From positions 54,373,900 to 54,437,899 of the forward strand of contig OZ020268.1 of NCBI GenBank assembly GCA_963971225.1: 64,000 nucleotides of DNA, given 5' to 3'. Source of the stretch: Melieria omissa. Its lineage: Eukaryota > Arthropoda > Insecta > Diptera > Ulidiidae. The notes below the pieces were generated by a model that worked only from the letters and a program-made list of their open reading frames with translations, had not been told where the DNA came from and ran no database searches. The translations under genes were made by a program, and so were the position numbers. Below are positions 1-10,893 of this stretch, piece after piece (position 1 is the first letter of the stretch; every line of letters begins with the position of its first letter).

Positions 1-1121
1 AAATACACTCAAACAAACACAAAAATCAACAACAAAAATACATAACGAACGAAAGTTAAATTTTTTAAACATAACAATTCGCTTCAATCAAATTGCAATT
101 AATTATGCAAAACAAATTGCCAAATTACACACATTTTTGAAAGCATTTGTAGGTACAAAAAGGAAAACAGAAAACAAAAACTTGAAAATAAATAATACAG
201 ATTGACAAATAATACAAAATGAACCACAGATGACTTAATAATTTTAATAAAATCATAGATAAGGACATAAATAAGAACTAAATAAACCTAGAAATATGAG
301 AATTAAGAAAAATAAAAAATAATAAAATTACAAATTAATTTAATTAAAAGAATTTAAATAGAAAATAAAACAAATAATTAATAAAAACAGCAAACCGAAT
401 AATCAAAATAAATTATTAATAAAATACAATATTTTCATTAATTTTTATAAATAAGAAACCTAATACAAATTTTAAATATGAAAATGATTATTGAAAAAAA
501 ATGGCAAATGATTATAAATTATAATTATTAAAAGACTTAAACAACAGCAAACCAATTGAAGTATGATATACTAATTGAAAAATATGAAAAAATTTATATA
601 AATACAAAATTAAAAACAATATATACATGAAAAATTAAATAAAAACTAAAAAAAAATTAAAACCAAATTATTTTTTAAATACAATTAAACAACTAATTTC
701 GTTTTAAAGTTTTTGAAGTTTTGGTTTGAGTTTTATTTACTTATTTTATATATTTTTAGTTATTATTTCATGGATTGAAAAATACAAAAATAGAGGAACA
801 AATAAAATAAAAATCAAAAATTCGTAATATTATATAAAAAAAAAAATAATTAACATTGATTAAAATGATAAGAAGTCAAAGACTAAAATAGTTGTTAATA
901 AAATTTGTATTCATTTATATTTTATATAAAATATTTTGTTATTTTTAATATTTTTTTATGTTTATAATTTTCATAATTTGTTTATTTGATTTATTTTATT
1001 TTATTTATATTTTATACGTATTATTAGTTATAAAAGTTATATAATAAAAATAAAAGAAAATAAAATAAAATAAAATAAAAATAAAAATAACATAATAATT
1101 TAAACAAAATCTTAAAAATTA
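1..1121. other. AT-rich stretch, no gene seen
   Basis: This stretch is very A/T-rich, with long A-rich runs on the + strand and a short run of AAAAT units near 1060-1085. Every frame is cut by frequent stops. I see no splice-site-bounded open frame, no RNA gene and no delimited mobile element. It is probably intron or intergenic DNA. Confidence 0.7.
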
Positions 1122-1476
1122 CGCGAGCAGTGGTTTAAAAAGTTTTTGAACTAACAAAGATACAAGACATATTTTCTTAAAATTATTTCATTTTTTCTAC
1201 ATATTCCCCTTACAAATCTACACGCTTTTTCCAGCGATACTTCCATATGTTTAATACGTCTAAATTGTACTCACAAATATTTGATGAATTCTTAATACTC
1301 GATTTATCTCATTTTCACAAAAACACTCACATCGACTGACTCAAACGATTGTCGAAAACTGCACATTTAAAATTACGTATGTAGCTTTCAGAAAAAGGGT
1401 AAACACATTCCCCATCTTTTGTTGACGCGTGCTGCCATCTTCATGTTGAGATCATAAACTTTTCAGACTACTTTCG
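1122..1476 (-). mobile_element. mariner deletion derivative (355 bp), minus strand
   Basis: The left end reads CGCGAGCAGTGGTTTAAAAA, and the reverse complement of the right end reads CGAAAGTAGTCTGAAAAGTT. These are imperfect terminal inverted repeats. Each end is flanked by TA (1120-1121 and 1477-1478), the target duplication of Tc1/mariner elements. Translating the minus strand around 1170-1260 gives a degraded copy of the extreme C-terminus of a DD34D mariner transposase: a W-x-x-R-W-x-K segment, then G-E-Y-V-E-K before the stop, interrupted by one nonsense codon. The catalytic region is missing. The copy is therefore a dead internal-deletion derivative that kept both ends and the last ~25 codons. 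The subfamily cannot be settled by eye. Confidence 0.75.
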
Positions 1477-2619
1477 TAATCAAATGTAAAACAAAAGCTC
1501 ATAACTTATATAAAACAATATAAACTAAATAACAACAATTCTATACAAAAAAATGCTACAATGCCAAAAAAATACAAATGCAATTTTTAGTAAAGAGAAA
1601 TGCATAAACTTTACATTCAGAAAAATACATTCATATGTAAACAGATAAACCAATAAATACCACAACACTCATACACACATACCAAACATTTATAACAATT
1701 AATTTTTTCATTTGTTTATTTGACTTTTTTCCTTTTATTCATTAGATATAATAACAAAAAATAATTATATAGAAATAGTAAAGAAACATAGTGAAGAAAT
1801 TTAACAATAAAAAGTAATTCTTTGAATAAAAACGCTTGTGAGTTTATTTTGTAAATGCGACGATTTTCATTTTTCTCCTTCTCCCTTCTCTGTACACACA
1901 TGCTACGGATTTTTGCCGCGTACAAACATGAAATTCCATTTAAGATCCTTGCAAGCTTTTGCCAAACAATAACTTGAGGCTTAAGTTTGCTTGATTTCTA
2001 TGCATTTTGTTGAATTTTTTTCAAGGCCCCAATGAGCATTAAATAATGATAATTAAAAAACAAAAACTCCTTGGAGAATAAATTGAAAATTGTGATGGAC
2101 TCTAGTTTTTGAAATTGAAAATGCTTCAAATATTCATCGAATAACAAATTTCAAATACACTTAAAACTCAAAACTTACTTCATATTTAAATGCATGTTCA
2201 GCTGTATGTCTAAATGAACCTATCTTTACATGCCATAAGCTAATCATTTCAACTGCTTATTTATTTACATATACTCGTATATATATATTTTTTAACAAGC
2301 GTTTTTAATCAAAGACATTTGTATGACGTTCTCATTTTGTAAAGTGCCTTGTTGTATGCTACAAAAACTCATAAAATTGTAGTAGTCGGCATGTTTGTAA
2401 TTAATTTTTTGTACATTGAAATTGTGAATTTTGCTGCAATATTTGAAAACAATTTTGTAAAAAACAAAAAAAAACAATAACAAAAGCAAACGTAAGTAAC
2501 ATGTGTAAATATAATAAACAGTAGTTTAGTTAACTTGAGCCCATCACAATTTTCCATTTTGGAGCAAATAATTACTAGAAAATTCCAATTAAATGCAATC
2601 AAAGATGAAATTAAGTGCG
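1477..2619. other. AT-rich non-coding stretch
   Basis: Open frames here, such as those near 1716-1925 and 2292-2635 on the minus strand, are short. They are built of Phe/Leu/Ile/Lys from A/T-rich DNA and have no recognisable motif. I see nothing else in this stretch. Confidence 0.6.
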
Positions 2620-3790
2620 CAAGTTCGTTGTCCAAGTCTTTTGTTTTGTATGTATGTTATGTAGTTCAGAAGTGAAAAGTGGTCAATATAAAGAAGCAGA
2701 AAAAATTTTGGGGAAGTTCCTTAAAACAAGTTTGTGGCCTAAGTTTTTTATATTTTTCTCTGCGGCTGAACAAAAGCTGGAAGGGAGAAATTGGAAATCT
2801 TTTGCGAGCCTTCAAATTTACATGAAGTGTTCTCTGATGAGGTACGATTTTCTTGTTATTCATCAATGTATTCCAAGTATAGCGTGAAATTTAGCAAATT
2901 TTAAGTGCATAGTGGAAGCTAAGCAAAATCAAGTTCGTTGCCCAAGTCTTTTGTATTATTCTATGTGGAGATAAAATTTCGATTTTTATAACGAACCACG
3001 GTACAATTTGAGTCCATTATAGATGCTTAACAGAATCAAGTTCGTTGCCTAAGTCATTTGTTTAATACCCTGAAGATAGAGGAAGCTCAGCAGAATCAAA
3101 TTCGTTGCCTAAGTATTTTGCATTATTCTATGTGGAGATAAAATGTCGATTTTTTTTAACGAACCATAGTACAATTTTTGTGCATAGTAAAACGTCAGCA
3201 GATCCAAGTTCGTTGTCTAAGTCTTTTGTTTTATTCCCTGTGGCAAAATTTAAATTATTTTAAACGAATCATAACACAATTGAGTTCATTGAAGATACTT
3301 AGCAGAATCAAGTTTGTTGCCTAAGTCTTTTGTTTTATTCCCTGTGAAGGCACATATTTAATTTTTTTAATGTACCATAACAGAATTTCAGTGCATAGTA
3401 GAATCTGAGCAGTTTTAAGTTCGTTGTCTAAGTCTTTTGGTTTATTCTCTGCGGAGGCAAACTTTTAAATGTTTAAATGCAAACATTTAAATAAAATTTA
3501 AATTTCAGTGCATAGAAGAAGCTCAGCAGAGCTACGTTCATTGCCTAAATCTTTTGTATTATTTCCTGGGAAGGCACAATTTTGATTTTTAACGAACCAT
3601 TACACAATTTGAGTCCATTACAGATGTTCAACAGAATCAATTTTGATCCCTAAGTCTTTTGTTTTATTCCCTGTGGAGGCAAAATTTTAATTTTTTTAAT
3701 GAACTATAACACAATTTCAGTGGATAGTAGAAGTTCAGCAGATTCAAGTTCGTTGCCTAAGTATTTTGTATTAGACTATTTGTTGATGAT
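2620..3790. repeat. degenerate ~105-bp tandem array with three-monomer higher-order pattern
   Basis: Ten copies of a block close to CAAGTTCGTTGCCTAAGTC start at about 2620, 2930, 3037, 3097, 3205, 3309, 3416, 3532, 3638 and 3745. Spacing is mostly 102-116 bp; one gap is 60 bp (partial monomer) and the first is long. Each block is usually followed by TTTTGTTTTATTCCCTGTGG and an A/T-rich spacer. Two spacer types precede the block. Type A is like GAGTCCATTATAGATGCTTA and type B is like CAGTGCATAGTAGAAGCTCA. Type A precedes copies 3, 6 and 9; type B precedes the others. Decayed copies continue near 3886 and 4119. A 90-codon open frame at 2615-2887 is part of the array, not a gene. Confidence 0.85.
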
Positions 3791-4456
3791 GCTAAATATA
3801 GATTTTTTTATCACAATCGAGTATTGTTTTTCAAGTGAAGCAAAGTTACTCTGACATGTTTTAGGAACATTTACATGAGTTATGCGTTTGCTGCTTGAGT
3901 CTTTTGTTGTTTTTCTCATTAAAGAAATAGGAACCAGAAGAGGAAAATTAGGAAATGTCTTCGCATACAGTACAACTCTATTAAACTCTGATAGCTTTTC
4001 TAAGCCAATTACTTCTACAAGTCATTTGCTTCCTTCGTGAGACTAAAGACTCGAAATTACTTTCAAAGTCTAAAGTAAAATCTCATTCCACATGCCTACG
4101 GCTTTTCATTTTAAAGTTTGTTGGTTAAGTCTTTTGATTCGGAGAACAAATTGTGCCGAATATGCGCTCAATTTGATGAAAATAAAAAGTTTAATTAGGT
4201 TCATGGGTACATAAAATCAGCTTTAAAGTTTCTAACACATCCAATTCTAACTCTTATATGTATAAAAATTTAGTAAATTAGTATGGAAACTACAAACCAA
4301 GACCACTATGAACACCTGGTCCGGCACATACCACAATATTACAAAAAATATGCCAATTTCTCCAATCACTACGCGAAGAAATTCCGCATCCCAAGCATTC
4401 ACCTGCTGCATGCATCATTCACTTATTTCACTCGCGTCTTTCATCTATTCAAGCAG

Positions 4457-4888
4457 AACAAACGCTACTCAAACGCATCCGATCAAATTGAAATGCTGAT
4501 CGATGAAAAGTGCCGCATACTGAACAAGACTGGCACCTCAAAATCGAATGCACTGCATTTAGCCAACTGGATGAAGGGACAGCTGGACAAGCAGCAGGAA
4601 CAGGCACGTCTGGCGGCGCAGCAGTCACGCGAGAATATCAGCCAGGAGGATGAGCATTTGTTGTATCCCGACAGTGATCATGATGAGCGCATCACCTATT
4701 GGACACGACAGCAGCTGGAGAAACGTACCAAAGAGTTGAATTTGATAAAGGAGAATGGCAACCTGAAAGCGCGTCCGAATTTCGGCGGCAAACGTTTGAG
4801 TGGCGTGGAAGAGCTGAGCATGAGCGATGCCTACTCGGAGAATGTGAGTCAGCTAAGTCAGTCGCACAGTACCACGTCGGATAGTCAA
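4457..4888 (+). CDS. exon 1 of the visible gene (internal exon; left edge uncertain)
   Basis: The donor is GTAAGT at 4889, and the exon ends on a codon boundary after Asp-Ser-Gln. A pyrimidine-rich stretch ending TTCAAGCAG gives an acceptor at 4456 (or 4453), in phase 0. The frame is open back to an ATG at 4283. The 58 extra residues (Tyr/His/Phe-rich) look less protein-like than the rest, so I favour an internal exon over a start at 4283; an alternative promoter using that ATG cannot be excluded. The ~144 residues are charged and probably helical (IDEKCRILNKTG, LANWMKGQLDKQQEQARLAA, TRQQLEKRTKELNLIKENG), then become Ser-rich. Confidence 0.8.
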
Positions 4889-5215
4889 GTAAGTTGAGAT
4901 GTTGAAATGGTTAAAGTGTAAAGTATAGCTTAAGCTTTGATGGTAGCACATAGTGTTAGTATAGCGAGACGTCTGTGGTTGAGGTATTGAAAAAATAATT
5001 TTATTTTAAAATGTATTCCAAGGAGAGGAATAACTGCCGCTCCAGTTGCACTTAAAGTTCCCTTCGGAACTGCCTCAACGTCCGCTAATTTGAACAAGTT
5101 TTCAGTGTTGCAATAAATTTATTTGTATGGCATAGTTTTAGTAATGTTTTAATGACAATACCCAACCACAGCCGAGTCATCAGCCACTCATTCATAACGC
5201 CTACATTTTTGCCAG

Positions 5216-7339
5216 ATCACTGTACGCTCTAGTCCCATTGTGCTTGATAAGCTCGCCGTCTGCCGTCATTGCCACAAGAATTGCCAACAATCGGCTGCTG
5301 CCGCACAGCAGCAACACCAGCACCAGCGTCCCTCTTCCACGTCACCGACGCGCACCGGCAACTCGGGTGGCGCCGACAGTGCGGCCGGTGGTAGTGAAGC
5401 TGGCGCGCTGGTGTGCAACTCGCTGAAGGTGCAGCACAGCCAATCGTCGCCGAATCGTTGCTGTCGCCTCAACGGCAGCACCAGTCGAGCGGGCAGTGTC
5501 AGCAGCGTATCATCGAGCACCATCACGGGCGAGCCGCCCAGCGAGCACTCATCGAAAGTAGTGGCTAGCAGCAGTCGCCGTGAAACGGGCGACACCGAAA
5601 GCGATGTGGCACAATTAATCACCGACGATCTCTCGCAATCCGAAGCGACCGATGACAGTATTGGCGGCATCCCGAGCAGCAGTAGTGGAGTCGACGAAAT
5701 GCGCCAACGACGACTCACCGACAGCTTCAGTAAATTACGAATTTTAGACGAGCACTGCGAAGCGCGCAGCTTGGAGGCGCAGCAGCCAAAGCAGCACAAG
5801 GAGGACGAAGCACAAAAACCAAAGCAGGTATTAACGAATGGCTACTGCGACGAGACGAAACCAAATGCTGACGACAAGCCGCCAACAAAGCCCGAACCAC
5901 CGCCGCGAAGTCTGCGCTTCACGCTGCGCACCGCCACCGCTGAGACCACAGCCATAGCGGATCAACAGGTGAAGACCACAGTGACCATAACGGAGACGGC
6001 GCAAATAGTGCGCACGACGGACAAGCAGCACCCGAGCGCACAAGCATCAACGACGCCCACGAAGAGTCCGCGCTCGACGCGCGGCCACACCACACAGGCG
6101 GCCAAGTCGCCTGCGGGCAACGGGCCGCGTGCATCGCAGTTCATAGCCTGCAACTGCGAGTGCACGCCGGCCGATTTCGAGAACGCCACACTGAGTCCGG
6201 ACGAGCTGGAGCAGCAGACATGCAAGCTGATCGACTCGCCCAAGCAGTCGCCAAAAATGCCACGCCACATTGCCGCCACTTCACCAATCGAAGATCCGCA
6301 CAAGCATTGTCGCTGCGTGTGCGGCAACCAAGCCAAGTCCGCGCTGGCATCGGCGTCAGCGTTGGCGGCTCGCGTGCAGGACGCTGCCGACGATGATCTG
6401 TCGCTGATGCTGATTGGGTTGGCCCAACTGACGCCCACTGCAAAGCTGCTCAACATGAAGTCGCCGCCCATGGCGCCACTGCCTACGCCCACAGCTGTCA
6501 ACGCCAATGAGGCGAGCTTTGTGCCAACGATTGCCGTGGTGCCGCCCACGCCCGAGGCTGTGCTCACCATGACCACGACCAATGTGTGGGACAATAGTGG
6601 CGGCGTCATTGTCAGCGGCAGCGCCAGTGTCAGCATCACAACTGACACTGCCACGCAGCTGCACATCAACAACGTGCCGCGCCAGGCAGTCATCGAGAAC
6701 ATACCGGAGGACTCGTGCGACGAGTCGCCGCTGGACGAGGAGCCGCCATACAGACCCATGTCGAATGCGCTGCGCCGCTACGGCACCATGTCCAGTCTGG
6801 AGAAGCTGCCGTCCGATGATCGCATGGAGGATGGCGAGCTGGACGAGCTGGACAACGACGATGAGGACGATGTGGATTTGGACGATGACGACGACGACGA
6901 CAATGCGGCCGATGATGACGACGACGACGACGATGATGTGGACGATGATATCGATGTTGATGGCGATGACGACGATATGGACGACAAGGCGCGCGCTGAC
7001 AAAGTCGATCATAATGTGCAGCGTGGCTTGCAAGAGAGCGAAGCGGCGGGCACTTCGCAGGCACTGGTCGGCGACAGCGCCTGGACAAGTCGTGCTGGTT
7101 CGTTTGTGTCGGGCAAAATGTCCTTCTTCGAGGAGTCGCGTGCTTTCATTGACAAGTATCTGGGACGCTGGAATCAGGAGCAGGGTTCAACAACAGCGCC
7201 AGCCGCCACCTCTGAAACCGACGAACAGCTGGACGAATGCACGTCGGGCGCAACCAGCGGCGAGGAGGTGTGGGGCACACCGACCAGCGGCGGCGACAAT
7301 GACGATGGGCATCTGGTCAACTCGGAGAACACTTATTCG
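5216..7339 (+). CDS. exon 2: Cys clusters, Ser/Thr/Pro-rich region and Asp tract (708 codons)
   Basis: The acceptor TTTTTGCCAG ends at 5215 and the donor GTAAGT begins at 7340; both are phase 0. Joined to exon 1 the protein reads ...TTSDSQ|ITVRSSPIVLDK. The short cluster VCRHCHKNC follows directly; FIACNCECTP and HKHCRCVCGNQ occur near 6140-6330. These could bind metal or be lipid-modified, but neither is shown. A run of ~50 residues at 6840-6990 is nearly all Asp/Glu. It is preceded by RRYGTMSSLEKLPSDD and followed by SFVSGKMSFFEESRAFIDKY, a segment that looks conserved. Several other frames, including antisense ones up to 265 codons, are open here because of GC-rich low complexity; they are shadows. 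If the following 63-nt intron is retained, the frame continues 14 residues to a stop at 7381. Confidence 0.92.
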
Positions 7340-7402
7340 GTAAGTAAGAACGAGTTGATTGGGGTTTTTTCTTTGAATTGATGTGAAATTTTGGGCTCTC
7401 AG

Positions 7403-7518
7403 TCGCCTACAAAGTCGAGCAATTCCTTGAACGATGACGACGACACTGAGCTGATGATGGACGAGCTGCTGATGGCGCCGCCCATGACGGCCAGCACCAT
7501 ACGCGGCCTGCTGCCACG
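7403..7518 (+). CDS. exon 3 (116 nt)
   Basis: The acceptor CTCTCAG ends at 7402 and the donor GTAAAT starts at 7519. The exon begins in phase 0 and leaves two bases (CG) that combine with the A of exon 4 into an Arg codon. It encodes SPTKSSNSLNDDDDTELMMD, then ELLMAPPMTASTIRGLLPR. The mix of acidic and hydrophobic residues looks like a short linear motif or helix. The upstream intron is only 63 nt. Confidence 0.88.
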
Positions 7519-7835
7519 GTAAATATGTAGTCGTATATATGTGTGTAGTGGATATTTAGAATTTTGAAACCAGGCCAAGAATAAAACATAGCGAAGTAGC
7601 TAAATTTTGAGTGTCTTTGAAATATTTAAAGTAAATCGATTAGATTTATTTATATTCAATTGCAAACATTTTTATGATATTTATGTCTGTTGGATTGTTA
7701 AAATTTTTCAGATTAGATTAAATACAATGTTTTTTATATATCTTAGTATACGAAAATGTTTTTTAAATATATATGTCATATGTTAAATATATAGTATCAA
7801 AATTTTGAAGCTTCATATGAACATTACTGTAGATC

Positions 7836-8140
7836 ATAAAATAAAACAAAATAAAATAAAATAAAATAAAATAAAATAAAATAAAATAAAATAAAATAAA
7901 ATAACATAAAATAAAATAAAATAAAATAAAATAAAATAAAATAAAATAAAATAAAATAAAATAAAATAAAATAAAATAAAATAAAATAAAATAAAATAAA
8001 ATAACATAAAATAACATAAAATAACATAAAATAAAATAAAATAAAATAAAATAAAATAAAATAAAATAAAATAAAATAAAATAAAATAAAATAAAATAAA
8101 ATAAAACAAAATAAAATAAAATAAAAATAAATAAATAAGT
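7836..8140. repeat. AAAAT pentanucleotide microsatellite (~305 bp)
   Basis: A long run of (AAAAT)n lies in intron 3, with scattered variants (AACAT, AAAAC), including three closely spaced AACAT units near 8003-8030. Read on the minus strand it gives endless Phe-Ile-Leu-Phe-Tyr open frames, which are artefacts. Confidence 0.97.
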
Positions 8141-8284
8141 AAATACTGTAGATCAATTTTACTGGATATCTGTAAAAATATGTAGAAATTGTCTGACAGG
8201 TAGACATAGGCTGTCAAAGTTTTTGCATACAAATGTACAGTGAAAACTTAAAAGTAACAGTTAGTTAGTTATATGTAGTCAACT

Positions 8285-8425
8285 CAGTGGCACACAAAGG
8301 GGGTCTTGGGGGTTCAATCCCTAAATACAAAATTGTCGCTTGTACAAAATATGATTTCAATTGGTTTTGGGCCAAAAAGTTGTACCCTCTACCCCCCCAA
8401 AAATTAAACCCTGCGTGCGCCACTG
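8285..8425. mobile_element. hAT-type miniature element (141 bp) in intron 3
   Basis: The left end is CAGTGGCACACAAAGGGGG; the reverse complement of the right end is CAGTGGCGCACGCAGGG. CAGTGGC is a common hAT end. The flanks carry an 8-bp target duplication with one mismatch, AGTCAACT (8277-8284) and ACTCAACT (8426-8433). Eight bp is the hAT length. There is no coding capacity. It sits within the intron of the host gene in an otherwise A/T-rich setting. Confidence 0.85.
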
Positions 8426-8779
8426 ACTCAACTCATTTATTAAAAATATACACAATACAAACTTCAAACTCCACAACCCAACTAGGCTCATTTTTATTCA
8501 GTTAGTTTAGTTAGTCTTAAAACCAATTATCATTAGCACACTTTTAGGCTTATCAAATTAAACTTCATCTACTTGTAATTGTAAGCAATCATTAGTGAAT
8601 TCAACTTAAATTTTTTTATATTTTTGAAAATTTTCAACATCAATTCTCATCAAATAAATTCATCAAAACAAAACAAAAAAAATCAACACATTCCAATACT
8701 ACGCTCAACATCATCACTTCATGAACCAACCAAACAACCAACCAATCAATCAATCATCCATACAATCAATCATATGTAG

Positions 8780-8861
8780 ACGTCGCTTAGAGCCGCTTTT
8801 CGAGGAGGAGACCGAAAGCGACGAAGAGAAGACACAGCAGGAGAGTGAAGATGTCAAAAAG
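8780..8861 (+). CDS. exon 4 (82 nt), acidic and basic linker
   Basis: The acceptor CATATGTAG ends at 8779 and the donor GTGGGT starts at 8862. The first base completes an Arg codon from exon 3, giving GLLPRRRLEPLFEEETESDE, then EKTQQESEDVKK in phase 0. Alternating basic and acidic clusters continue the style of exons 3 and 5. The phase fit on both sides is the main support. Confidence 0.87.
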
Positions 8862-9832
8862 GTGGGTCGACTTTGTGCGATTGCATGCCAACTAATTCGA
8901 GAATAATGATTTTTGTGTTCACTTGCATCGATTCAATGAATTGGTTGCTGCTTTTTTCACGTTCTTGTGATGAAACAAATTGCTTTGATAACATGAAAAT
9001 AAACTTTGCTTTCTTTTCAATCTCACAAACGCATCTTGCACATTTATTCCGAACAACGCAATCATCATTGAATATATAATTAATTGTTCATCGAACGCCA
9101 TCACTGTTGCCATCGCCATTCATTTTGTGACTTTGTTCTTTCTTTCTTTCTTTTTTTCTTTCTTTCTTCCATTTTGTGCTTTCATTCTGTGTTCGGGTTC
9201 TTCTTGCTTTCATGTTCACATTCGATTGTGCTTTCGTTAAATCCATTGGTGTCACCGCTCGCTCGTTCATCCTCACACACACACACACACACATCCCCGT
9301 TGTATATGTTTGTGTATGTATGTATGTGTATGTTTGTTCTTTTAGAAGGTCGTAGTGAGGCTAGTGAAGCTCTAGCAAAATTTGCAATATTGTAAATTCA
9401 TTGAAATCAAGAAATGACATTTGCTCATGGCCATTACCAATCAGCCCACCAACCAACCAACAAAAACAACAACAACAAAAACGCCATCACCACCACAACC
9501 TACCATCCAAAATCAGTACTAACAAACAGTAGCGAAATTCGAAAATACGGTTACATGTGCAACAACGAAACGGCTTCAAATACTAACTGAAAAATAATAA
9601 CAACAAAATGTATTACCTCCAAAAGATCCGAACAACTCCAACACTCCCAAAAAAAAATGCCTAACTAACTAACCTCAAAATTATGGCGAAAATCAATCAA
9701 TCAATCACTACCACCACTTACCACAACCTCCACCACCACCACAACCACAACCACAACCACAAAATTCCAAGTACTCGTAGCTCGCTTTAAACCAGAATTG
9801 ATTAGTTGAATTCTATTCCCAACAATTGGTAG
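8862..9832. other. intron 4 with simple repeats
   Basis: The stretch contains TTTC runs (9136-9168), a (CA)n run (about 9274-9292), TGTATG repeats (9305-9335) and CAA/CCA-rich DNA (9440-9770). A plausible acceptor, TGTTCTTTTAG, ends at 9345. The exon it would open has a stop after nine codons in phase 0; in another phase 16 codons run to a stop at 9395. I do not treat it as a supported exon. Confidence 0.6.
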
Positions 9833-10567
9833 GGGGAAACAACGACAAATGGCCACTATTTAGAGGATTCAGCTGGAAGCTCAAGCGACGAGGATCCGGC
9901 GAACGAGGAGGAGGAGGAGGAGTACGACGAGGAGGAGGAGGAGGACGACGAGGAGGAGCCGACCTCGACGGAGGAGCGCCTGCAGCCCGATCTGCAGACG
10001 ACTTCAATAGGGCCGCGACCGCTACGCAATCTTGGCATCACACACACACTCACAGCGCTGCCAGCTGCACAGTCAACAGCAACACCAACACCAACACCAA
10101 CAGCAACAACAACGGCAGCAACGTCATCGACGACGGCTCCACTGCCGGCCGTTGTACTGAGGGCCTCATCCTGCGAGTACCTACTCGAACGGCATTCGGC
10201 GGTGGCTTTGCCAACCATCAGCAGTTGCAGCAGCAGCTTGCACGCAGCGACTGCCACAATCGCAACGACGCAGACGTCGACTCGGACGCTGCCGCCGAGA
10301 GCAACGATGACGAGTACTACTACTACGACAATGAGCGCGATGCGAGCGCTGCGTCCGAGTGCGGTGCCACCGCCGTCGACTACTACAACAATCAGCAGCG
10401 CGAGCGACAGTATCAAAGGCAGCAGCAACGCTATCGCTGGCTCTATCGGCGCATCCCAAACAATTGTGCGACCAGCGAAATTCATACCGCCACCGCCGCC
10501 GCCGCGTCGTCTGCTACTGACGCAGACCGACTTGAAGCGGAACAGTGGCGCGGAGCAGCCAAAGGCG
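9833..10567 (+). CDS. exon 5: Glu tract, Thr/Ala-rich stretch and Pro run (245 codons)
   Basis: The acceptor CAATTGGTAG ends at 9832 and the donor GTAAGT starts at 10568; both are phase 0. The join to exon 4 reads VKK|GETTTNGHYLEDSAGSS. The chosen frame then gives NEEEEEEYDEEEEEDDEEE, a long Thr/Ala/Pro/Ser-rich stretch, FIPPPPPPRR, and LLLTQTDLKRNSGAEQPKA. A second + frame, Gly/Arg-rich at first, is also open across nearly the whole exon, as is a 209-codon antisense frame. I chose the acidic frame because only it fits the phases of exons 4 and 6. The Pro run could bind SH3 or EVH1 domains (inference). Confidence 0.88.
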
Positions 10568-10893
10568 GTAAGTGAACAGAACGAATAGGAGAAATTATGT
10601 GCAATTTAGGTTGGCGCTGACGGGTAGATGTGTTAGCAGTTCGAGTTACATCGAGTCTGAGTGAACTGATGGACGTTAGGCAGTGCAAAATGAATGGCGA
10701 TCGAACTGAACTGACAGATGGACACTCTAAATCGCCGCATGCGAATATAAAGCAAAATTCTTGGTTGTGTTGATCGAAATTCTCTTCACCACTCATTGAC
10801 ATTATTCTCATGAGATTAGTTGCCACGCTCACTTGTTCAAAGTTAGTCTTGTGCCGTTTTTTTGAGATGAAAGTGTTTTTTTGTCACTTGCAG

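Noticed and set aside
2615..2887. 90-codon frame starting MRKFVVQVF
   Set aside because: It begins inside a monomer of the ~105-bp tandem array and has no homologue-like motif.
5962..6759. Antisense 265-codon frame within exon 2, and other frames at 6356-7343
   Set aside because: They overlap the phase-consistent sense exon and arise from GC-rich low-complexity codons. They have no start context or splice support.
7763..8232. Minus-strand frames of 84-132 codons made of Phe-Ile-Leu-Phe-Tyr repeats
   Set aside because: They are the translation of an (AAAAT)n microsatellite, not genes. The same applies to 47582-48100.
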